Origin: an uncultured Clostridium sp.
GTDB lineage: Bacteria; Bacillota; Clostridia; TANB77; CAG-508
Reading direction: 5' to 3'
DNA: 64,000 nt
Assembly (NCBI GenBank): GCA_900553945.1
Contig: USFR01000008.1
Coordinates: forward strand, 1-64,000
Shown here: positions 54,292 through 61,331 of the stretch, in pieces
Layout of the letters: each line of letters opens with the position of its first letter
Numbering within the stretch: position 1 is the first letter of the stretch
The notes under the pieces: model-generated
What the model was told of the DNA's origin: nothing
Databases searched by the model: none
The model's input: the letters and a program-made list of their open reading frames with translations, nothing else
Position numbers and translations under genes: made by a program

Positions 54292-54520
54292 AAAAAACAC
54301 ATATTAATTTTTTCACACCTGGTTATTCTTTTTTATATTAGAGCTAAAATAAAAATAAAAAATACATATTATATTTTTGAATCACCGCGCAGGGACCAAA
54401 CGAGCGAAGCAAGTTCGATTGAAGCATTCTACCCGAGTTTAAAATAAAAATTTATAATTTTTATTTTAAAAATTCGAGGAATGCGACAGCAAGGTGTGAA
54501 AAAATTAATATGTGTTTTTT
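54292..54520 (+). repeat. fold-back repeat, subfamily A, copy 2, with a perfect 29-bp outer inverted repeat
   Basis: Positions 54292-54320 and 54492-54520 are exact reverse complements over 29 bp. Between them lies a subfamily A core (54365-54515) nearly identical to 6111-6285: GCGCAGGGACCAAACGAGC, TTCGATTGAAGCATTCTACC and GAGGAATGCGACAGCAAGGT are shared. The central hairpin (TTTAAAATAAAAA with its complement, about 54438-54470) differs in sequence from copy 1 but is also paired. A second, imperfect left arm lies at 54364-54384. The element fills most of the gap between the two adhesin genes (54133-54576). Confidence 0.85.
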
Positions 54521-54543
54521 ATTTTCTTCAGTTATAAGCATAA

Positions 54544-54567
54544 AAAAAGTGGCTTTCGCCACTTTTT
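54544..54567 (-). terminator. terminator of the second adhesin gene
   Basis: Perfect 10-bp stem AAAAAGTGGC/GCCACTTTTT with loop TTTC, 10 nt past the stop, T run on the minus strand. Confidence 0.92.
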
Positions 54568-54576
54568 CATTTAATT

Positions 54577-57500
54577 TTATTTTTTAATAACATATTTATA
54601 AATCATATAGAATCCTGTTCCTAATAATGCAGTTATAAATGTTATCAATGCAATATACATTGGTGTAGAACCTGTACTTATTGATAATACTACAATTGCT
54701 AAGTCTTGATCATCTTCACCGTCTTTATTATTATCTGGTGTTGAATCTATATCTGGTGCTCCATAATCATTATAGTCTTTGCTAATTTCTGCTACATTTA
54801 CTTTTTGTCCAAGATTTTTTTCTGATCTTGTCCATCTTAGAACTATTGGTACTACTGCACTTTCTCCTGGTTTTAATAATGTGTCTTTTAAATAATCTGT
54901 TGTTACTATTCCGTTCTCTAGAATCTTCCAATTGTATTGTGTGTTATCTTCTTCGAAGAATGCTAATCCATCTGGTATTCTATCTTTTATTTCTTTTGCA
55001 TATCCTTCGATTTCACCTTCATTTGTTATCTTTATTGAATATACATATTTTACTTCTGTTTTGTCTAATTTCTTTCTGTTTAATTCAACTTTTACAATTG
55101 GTTCTGGATTTTCTGTTCCGTCGTATCCTGTTTCTGTTTCTTTTGTTACGCCATCTTCTGTTACTATTACTTTGCTTACATATTTTAATAATGATAAATC
55201 AAAGTATTTTAATACTAAATATTCTTTATCTATATCGTCTTCGTCTTCTTTGTTATTTCCTGGTGTGGAGTCAACATCTTCAATGTCTTTTCCCTCTTTA
55301 TCTGTATTTTTTGAAATCTCTGCCGTATTTATTATTACTTTATTTCCTGCTGTTACATTATCTTGTGTTACTTCGAATGCTACTTTTACATCTATGTAGT
55401 CTGGTCCATCTTTCATTGTTGATTTATCATAAGCAACTAATAAGTTTGTATTTGATTTATAATATGGATATTTTTCTTTTGTATAATCATCTGGTTTTGT
55501 TGTTTCTTTTCCGTTTTCTTTTGCTCCATAATTTGTTTTTATTTTTACTGCATCTGCAACTTTATCTGTTTCTTTACCATCTTTATCATACATCTTCCAT
55601 TTATATGTTTTATTTGTTTCATTGTTTGGTAAGAATGTTATTCCTTCTGGTAAATCATCTGTTATTTCTGAAGCATATCCATCTATTGTTCCTTCGTTGT
55701 AAACTCTTAATGTATATATTACTGTTTGTCCTTTTACAACTACTTTGGGTTCTTTTGTATGTTCATATTTTGCTGTTGTTGATGTTCCATCGTCTAAAGG
55801 TGTTGTATTAACTTTTGGAACTCTGTCTGTAACATCTGTGTCATCTATTTTTGTTATGAATTTACGTAATGATAAGTCAAATTTCTTTGGAATAATTACA
55901 TCGAAATCTTCGTCATCTTCTTTTTCATTTTTGTTATCTGGAGTTGAATCATTATCATCTCCATCGTCTTTTGTTATTTCTGCTATATTCTTTATTACTT
56001 TGGCTTCATCTGTTGTTACTTTAAATTCAATTTTTAATTCAACATAACTTACACCCATGTCCATTCCTATTCCAGTTTGTTCACTAAAGCTTGGTGTATC
56101 GTTCTTTTTGCTTGCATCAAATGCTGGTATAACTGTATCTTTAAAATATTCTGTAACTAATCCTTCATTTGCTGTCCATCCGCTTGTTGAAGTTGAAGTT
56201 CTTTTTTTCCAACCATATTTAGTATTTATTGCACTATTTGAAATAAATTCTAGTCCTGTTGGTGTTGTATCAAATATTTCCCCAACAACTGCATCTGTTG
56301 CTCCTTCATTGTATATCCTTAATGTATATGTAACATAATCACCTTTTTTTACATCTACTGGATTTTGTTCTTTGTCAACTCCAAATGAATATGTTGCATC
56401 TAATTTTTCTGTTGAATCTTTTCTTTTTTCTAATGCATCTACACTTGTTACTTTTAAATTTCTCTTTTGGCTATCTTCTATTGTCTTTTTGTTATTTGCC
56501 GCATCTGTTACTGCTGATACATATTTTTTTAATGCTAGGTCATATGCTGTTTCTTGTAATGTTAATTTTTCAAAATCTTCATCATCTTCGTGTTTATTCT
56601 CATCAAAGTTTGTTAAGTCATTGTCTGAGTTTGAATCAATATCTTTTTTCACTACAGTTTCATTTTCATCTTTGTATTCTGTAATCGCTGCAATGTTTCT
56701 TAAAGAATTACTTGCTTTTGCTTCATCTAATACAATACATGCAACTTGAACTGTGTGAATATCTAATTTTTTATTTGTTTTATCAAATGCTTTTAATAAG
56801 TTTTCTTTTCCTGTTGATAGCTTATCCGTTGTTATTGCTACTTTTCCTTTTATTATATTTACATTTTTAACGTCGTCCTGTGATTTGATAGTCGAATTAT
56901 TTTTAAAATCTGCTACTGAAAGATTTTTTGTTCCACCTGTTATAGAACTTAATTTTACTGTTGTTAAGTTTTCACTTGTAGGTAATTTCCAAGATTGGTT
57001 TATGTCGCAACCTTCTATAAATCCTAAACCTTCTGGAATATAGTCAGTAATTTGACTTGCATATCCATCTGCTGTTCCTTCATTAAATACTCTTATTGTA
57101 TATACAACTACATCTCCAACTTTAACTCCAACTGGTGTTTTAATATCTGTGAAATTAGAAGTAGTTGTTGACTCATCATTATCCGTTAATGGTGATGTAT
57201 CTGGAGCCTTTGCTCTGTTTTTAGCTTCTCCATTTACTGTTTCAATTGACTTTCTTAATGCTAAATCTATTTTCTTTTCTGATGGAACTGTTATTTTTTC
57301 AAAGTCATCGTCGTCTTCATATCCTTTATAATAGTAATTTTTATCTGTTAAATCTGATTTGTTATTATTTCCTTGATAATTTTGCCATTCTTCTTCTGTT
57401 GTTGGTAATTTTGCATTGTTTGGTGCTGAATCTATGTCGCTGTCTAGTGGATTTCCTGATGTATCTGTCATTCCTGTTATTTCTGCAATATTTGTTACTA

Positions 57501-59220
57501 TTTTTCCTTTTGCATCTGCTGTTACTTCAAATTCTAAATATATTGCTTTTGATTTTGATCCTTTTGTTAATTCACATATATATGAATTCGTTTTTTCATA
57601 TACTATATTTTTTCCTGCTTGTGTACATTCTGTATTTTTTGACGCTGCATATTGTAGTTGTTTTGTTTTTCCATCTATGAATTCAATTCCTGATGGAGGT
57701 AGGTGATCAATTACTTGCGTAATTCTTACTGTATCTTCACCTTCGTTATAAAGTACTATTCCATAAACTACTCTGTCTCCAACTTCTACTTGGATTGGAT
57801 TTTTTGAATGATAATACTCTTGTTGATTGAATGGATTTGCATCTGTTGGAGTATGTACAACTGGTTCTCTTTGATTTTTTTCCTCTCCATCATAAATTAG
57901 GTTATTTCCTCTATATATTGCCGCTATATATTTTCTCAATGCTACGTCATAATTTGTAGTTGTTGTTACATTAAATTTGTAATTTGATTTTACGCTTTCT
58001 CCTGGTGTTTCTGTTCTATTAACTGTTAACAAAGGTTGCATATTATTTCCATCTTTTGCTACCCATACTGTTCCTTCTGATGTTGTTGTTATGCTTCCAA
58101 CTGATAAGTTAATATTTATTTCTCTAATCTTTGTATTCAATGGAAATGCAAAGTAAAATTCTTTTCCTTCTAAGCTTTCTTTTGTTGGACTTAATAATGT
58201 TGTACTTGTTGTGTTTGTTGTTGTTAATAAATATCCTGTAGAGTTCATATTAACTATTAAATCTTTTCCATTTCCATCTTTAAATGTAATATCTACAGCA
58301 TAATCTGATGTTTGCTTTCCAGATTCTGATGATTCTATTTTGAATGGACCTACAAAAATCTTTGATCCCGCTTTCTCATAACCTGTACTTGTTGGAACTG
58401 TTATTCTTGGTTTTACAGTTGTATCTGTTGATGTAGAAACTATGTTATTTGAAGTGCTAAAGTTATTTATATAAAATCTTATCATTTCTTTTATATATGT
58501 TCCTTTTCTTCCTCCATATCCCCATCTGTCATTTCCTTCTAATCCATCCCAGTCACTATCATTTCCTGTGCTGTTTCCTTGATATACTTTATTTAATATT
58601 TCGGCACTATCTGCATTTGTTACTGTTGAATAATTTGTTGCTTGCCAAATTGCACATTGATATGCGAAAACTAAATCATCTTCTGTTAAATATTGTTTAA
58701 TTTGACTTAGTGTAACAGGGTTTTCTGTTGATGCTGTTGAATCAATTATTGATTTATAAATTTTACTTAATTTTATATCCTTTAATTCAGATGAATCTTC
58801 TGGAAGTACAGCATTTTTTATAAGCCATAATATTTGTGATGATTTGTTTGCATCTATATTGGCATATGCTTCTTTTAAAGTTCCTGCTGTTGCAGCACCT
58901 AAACTTTTGTAAGTTCCTGTACTTGCTCCATCTTCTTGTGGGAACTTACCATCTTTATTTAAGCATACTATCGTAGTTTCAAAATCGTTTGTTCCTGCAT
59001 ATACTCTATAAAAGTTTCTATTATCTATTCTATATGCAAAGCTTACTTTCGAGTTTGAATCGTTCAATAGGCTACTTTGATGTAACAAAGTTATTCCAAA
59101 CTTTTGCTCTGTGTCTTTTGCTGTTTCTGTAATCTTAGCTAATACTTCTGATGATATAGGTAAAACCATTGCCATAATACAGATAACTGCAATTACTTTT
59201 TTTAAAATTCCAGTTCTCAT
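54577..59220 (-). CDS. large thioester-domain surface adhesin, paralogue 2
   Basis: Secreted surface protein of 1547 residues with the same plan as its downstream neighbour. Signal peptide ILKKVIAVICIMAMVLPISS; thioester Cys in IVCLNKDGKFP (about residue 85) and Gln in FAYQCAIWQAT (about 190); five DUF11-type domains starting near 425, 652, 895, 1113 and 1342; Asp-rich linkers (DNDSTPDN, DDIDSAPNN); C-terminal SISTGSTPMY, membrane segment and KYVIKK. I start at ATG 59220 (AGGAGAAAA upstream), not at 59331, since the signal peptide begins here. The last repeat and tail are most alike between the two paralogues, and the thioester regions are more diverged. Confidence 0.88.
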   Translation of the reverse strand: MRTGILKKVIAVICIMAMVLPISSEVLAKITETAKDTEQKFGITLLHQSSLLNDSNSKVSFAYRIDNRNFYRVYAGTNDFETTIVCLNKDGKFPQEDGASTGTYKSLGAATAGTLKEAYANIDANKSSQILWLIKNAVLPEDSSELKDIKLSKIYKSIIDSTASTENPVTLSQIKQYLTEDDLVFAYQCAIWQATNYSTVTNADSAEILNKVYQGNSTGNDSDWDGLEGNDRWGYGGRKGTYIKEMIRFYINNFSTSNNIVSTSTDTTVKPRITVPTSTGYEKAGSKIFVGPFKIESSESGKQTSDYAVDITFKDGNGKDLIVNMNSTGYLLTTTNTTSTTLLSPTKESLEGKEFYFAFPLNTKIREININLSVGSITTTSEGTVWVAKDGNNMQPLLTVNRTETPGESVKSNYKFNVTTTTNYDVALRKYIAAIYRGNNLIYDGEEKNQREPVVHTPTDANPFNQQEYYHSKNPIQVEVGDRVVYGIVLYNEGEDTVRITQVIDHLPPSGIEFIDGKTKQLQYAASKNTECTQAGKNIVYEKTNSYICELTKGSKSKAIYLEFEVTADAKGKIVTNIAEITGMTDTSGNPLDSDIDSAPNNAKLPTTEEEWQNYQGNNNKSDLTDKNYYYKGYEDDDDFEKITVPSEKKIDLALRKSIETVNGEAKNRAKAPDTSPLTDNDESTTTSNFTDIKTPVGVKVGDVVVYTIRVFNEGTADGYASQITDYIPEGLGFIEGCDINQSWKLPTSENLTTVKLSSITGGTKNLSVADFKNNSTIKSQDDVKNVNIIKGKVAITTDKLSTGKENLLKAFDKTNKKLDIHTVQVACIVLDEAKASNSLRNIAAITEYKDENETVVKKDIDSNSDNDLTNFDENKHEDDEDFEKLTLQETAYDLALKKYVSAVTDAANNKKTIEDSQKRNLKVTSVDALEKRKDSTEKLDATYSFGVDKEQNPVDVKKGDYVTYTLRIYNEGATDAVVGEIFDTTPTGLEFISNSAINTKYGWKKRTSTSTSGWTANEGLVTEYFKDTVIPAFDASKKNDTPSFSEQTGIGMDMGVSYVELKIEFKVTTDEAKVIKNIAEITKDDGDDNDSTPDNKNEKEDDEDFDVIIPKKFDLSLRKFITKIDDTDVTDRVPKVNTTPLDDGTSTTAKYEHTKEPKVVVKGQTVIYTLRVYNEGTIDGYASEITDDLPEGITFLPNNETNKTYKWKMYDKDGKETDKVADAVKIKTNYGAKENGKETTKPDDYTKEKYPYYKSNTNLLVAYDKSTMKDGPDYIDVKVAFEVTQDNVTAGNKVIINTAEISKNTDKEGKDIEDVDSTPGNNKEDEDDIDKEYLVLKYFDLSLLKYVSKVIVTEDGVTKETETGYDGTENPEPIVKVELNRKKLDKTEVKYVYSIKITNEGEIEGYAKEIKDRIPDGLAFFEEDNTQYNWKILENGIVTTDYLKDTLLKPGESAVVPIVLRWTRSEKNLGQKVNVAEISKDYNDYGAPDIDSTPDNNKDGEDDQDLAIVVLSISTGSTPMYIALITFITALLGTGFYMIYKYVIKK

Positions 59221-59278
59221 ATCTTTTCTCCTATCACTTTTAGACATAATCATCCTAATTATTCTATTATATAATTTT

Positions 59279-59306
59279 ATTTTATCTTTTATAGATTTTT
59301 TGTCAA
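59279..59306 (-). promoter_or_regulatory. promoter of the second adhesin gene
   Basis: Minus strand TTGACA (59306-59301), 16 nt, TAAAAT (59284-59279). The rest of the 354-bp gap to the carboxypeptidase gene is AT-rich apart from the small fold listed next. Confidence 0.75.
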
Positions 59307-59495
59307 TCCTCAATTTTATCCGCAACGCCACGTATCTCAGTGTTTTCAGGTATTTTGTCTTTTATTACATTTATATTATATTTTTATTAATTTTTCTTGT
59401 CATATTAATGGTTTGAGCGCATATTTTTATTATAAAGGATTTTTCCAATTTTATAATTTAAAAAAAATTAGAAAGTAACTTGTATTTATAATAAT

Positions 59496-59535
59496 TTGCC
59501 ATCATTTTTGTTTCCAGCAAAGCTACTGGTGGTAA
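59496..59535 (+). promoter_or_regulatory. small foldable leader upstream of the D,D-carboxypeptidase gene
   Basis: CCAG (59514-59517) pairs with CTGG (59526-59529), and TTGCCA (59496-59501) with TGGTAA (59530-59535, one G-U). This local fold is 40 nt before the start. I cannot match it to a known riboswitch class. Confidence 0.3.
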
Positions 59536-59574
59536 GCAATTATAAAGCAAAAGAATTTGAGGTTATTGTGTAAA

Positions 59575-60792
59575 ATGAAAATTTTTAAATCTTTGATTAT
59601 TACTATTATAATTTTTTCCTGTCTTTCTTCATTTTCATATGCTGATGATATAACTGAAGAAATTTCTCCAATTCCAGTTAGTACTGATTTAACAGATTTG
59701 AATTTTGAGATTTTTTCTAGACGAGCAATTGTTTATGAAAGAAATTCAAAATGCATATTATTTGAAAAAAATATCGATGAGCAATGTGCTATGGCATCTA
59801 CAACAAAAATTATGACCTGTACATTAATTTTAGAAAATTGTAATCTTCAAGATCAAGTTACAATTTCTCAAAAATCTGCATCTACCGGTGGTTCTAGACT
59901 TGGATTATCCATTAATGATACCATTTCTGTGCAAGATTTATTATATGGATTAATGCTTTGCTCGGGAAATGATGCAGCAGTCGCACTTGCAGAACACTGT
60001 TCTGGCTCAGTTGAAAATTTTGCAAATTTAATGAATTCAAAAGCTCAAGAATTATCTCTTTCATCCACTCATTTTGTAACTCCACATGGGCTTGATAACC
60101 CTGAGCATTATACAACTGTCAGAAATTTCGCAGTTCTAACTGACTACGCCTTAAACAATCCACTTTTTCTTCAAATTGTGGGGACAAAATATTATGATGT
60201 TACTATAAATGGTGTTCCAAAATCTATTCACAATACTAATGAGCTTCTTGGATATCTTCCAACTGTTTATGGAGTAAAAACAGGATATACCAGTCAAGCT
60301 GGTAGATGTCTTATTTCATCTGCAAAAAGCAATAATCTTGACATTATTGTAATTGTTCTTGGTGCTGATACTAAAAAAATTAGAACTACTGATTCTATAA
60401 AACTAATTAACTATACTTTTGAAAATTATGAAACAATCAATTTGGCTGACTTAATAAATCAAAAATACACTGAATACTTAACTGCTATATTACCTTATCT
60501 TGACATTCCAAAACTTTCCGGAACTATATCTACTGAATTAGAGCAAAACTTTCCTACTTATTATCCAATAAAAAAAGAGCAACTAAATTCAGTTTCTCTT
60601 TCACTTTCTTATAGTCAATTAAAGGCACCAATATATCAGGGAGAGCAATTATGTTCTATAGATTTTTTTATTGAAAACAATAAAATTTTTAGTACTAATA
60701 TTTACTCTTCTGCATATATTAATAAAAAACAGCCATTAGATTATTTAAAGTTTTTTATTTATCAGTATAAAAATTTTTATAAAGTTCATTAA
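59575..60792 (+). CDS. D-alanyl-D-alanine carboxypeptidase (DacF-like penicillin-binding protein)
   Basis: Low-molecular-weight PBP that trims peptidoglycan pentapeptides. Signal peptide (MKIFKSLIITIIIFSCLSSF, then SYA), then the three active-site motifs: STTK (in MASTTKIM), SGN (in CSGNDAAV), and KTG (in VKTGYTSQAGR). 405 residues, with a C-terminal beta domain as in DacF/PBP5. Start taken at ATG 59575 from the signal peptide; GAGG lies 12 nt upstream, so a TTG at 59566 is possible. Divergent from the adhesin gene. Confidence 0.93.
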   Translation: MKIFKSLIITIIIFSCLSSFSYADDITEEISPIPVSTDLTDLNFEIFSRRAIVYERNSKCILFEKNIDEQCAMASTTKIMTCTLILENCNLQDQVTISQKSASTGGSRLGLSINDTISVQDLLYGLMLCSGNDAAVALAEHCSGSVENFANLMNSKAQELSLSSTHFVTPHGLDNPEHYTTVRNFAVLTDYALNNPLFLQIVGTKYYDVTINGVPKSIHNTNELLGYLPTVYGVKTGYTSQAGRCLISSAKSNNLDIIVIVLGADTKKIRTTDSIKLINYTFENYETINLADLINQKYTEYLTAILPYLDIPKLSGTISTELEQNFPTYYPIKKEQLNSVSLSLSYSQLKAPIYQGEQLCSIDFFIENNKIFSTNIYSSAYINKKQPLDYLKFFIYQYKNFYKVH

Positions 60793-60853
60793 TTTTTGAT
60801 GTTTGATATTGACTTTTGCTATTTTTTTTGTTATTATAGTTTTGCTTTGTTTT

Positions 60854-60929
60854 GCGGGAATAGCTCAGTTGATAGAGCGTCGCGTTGCCAACGCGAAGGT
60901 CGCGGGTTTGAGCCCCGTTTCCCGCTCCA
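60854..60929 (+). tRNA. tRNA-Gly (anticodon GCC)
   Basis: Full cloverleaf: acceptor GCGGGAA/TTCCCGC, D arm GCTCAGTTGATAGAGC, anticodon stem TCGCG/CGCGA with a normal 7-base loop TTGCCAA, T arm GCGGG/CCCGT, and encoded CCA. It follows the carboxypeptidase gene by 60 nt. Confidence 0.97.
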
Positions 60930-60940
60930 TTTTATTATAT

Positions 60941-61014
60941 GGCGATATAGCCAAGTGGTAAGGCACGAGTCTGCAAAACTCTGATCCCCGGTTCGAATCC
61001 GGGTGTCGCCTCCA
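60941..61014 (+). tRNA. tRNA-Cys (anticodon GCA)
   Basis: Cloverleaf with acceptor GGCGATA/TGTCGCC, loop CTGCAAA (anticodon GCA), T arm CCCGG/CCGGG and encoded CCA. Eleven nt after tRNA-Gly, so likely one transcript. Confidence 0.97.
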
Positions 61015-61017
61015 AAA

Positions 61018-61056
61018 AAAGAAAGTGAAAAGTTTTTACTTTTCACTTTCTTTTTC
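61018..61056. terminator. bidirectional terminator between the tRNAs and the ribbon-helix-helix gene
   Basis: Perfect 16-bp stem (61018-61033 with 61038-61053) followed by T run. It also covers the last codons of the minus-strand ribbon-helix-helix gene. Confidence 0.88.
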
Positions 61057-61248
61057 GTCTTCATCATCTTCAATTATCACCATATTCTTTAATGAATATT
61101 TTATACACTCATTAATGAATTCATTTACTGATGTTAAGTTGTAGTCTAGTACAGTTCTTTTAACTTTTTCTAGCAAATCTGCTTCTATTCTACAAGTAAA
61201 TTGTTCATAATCTTTCTTTTTCTTTTGCTTTATAACAAAATCTGGCAT
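61036..61248 (-). CDS. small ribbon-helix-helix DNA-binding protein
   Basis: 70 residues. The core FTCRIEADLLEKVKRTVLDY...SVNEFINECIKYSLKN has the strand-helix-helix pattern of Arc/CopG-type regulators. The C-terminus is acidic (EDDEDEKESEK). ATG 61248 has GAGGTG six bases upstream. It follows the TrbL-like gene by about 80 nt on the same strand and may be co-transcribed with it. Could be a plasmid- or ICE-type regulator; no partner toxin is visible. Confidence 0.75.
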   Translation of the reverse strand: MPDFVIKQKKKKDYEQFTCRIEADLLEKVKRTVLDYNLTSVNEFINECIKYSLKNMVIIEDDEDEKESEK

Positions 61249-61331
61249 TTTCGTCACCTCATTTTTATTTTAGCATACCCCTTAATTCTTTAATATATTC
61301 GTCTGTAACTTATTTGCCAGATTATAAATTT

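Noticed and set aside
54828..55811. 327-residue plus-strand ORF
   Set aside because: It is almost pure Leu/His/Tyr/Phe, the mirror image of Asp/Lys/Glu/Thr-rich adhesin codons on the other strand.
59440..59574. Cyclic-di-GMP or other known riboswitch before the carboxypeptidase gene
   Set aside because: GCAAAGCTACTGG recalls part of the GEMM consensus, but the rest of the motif is missing. Only a small local fold remains.
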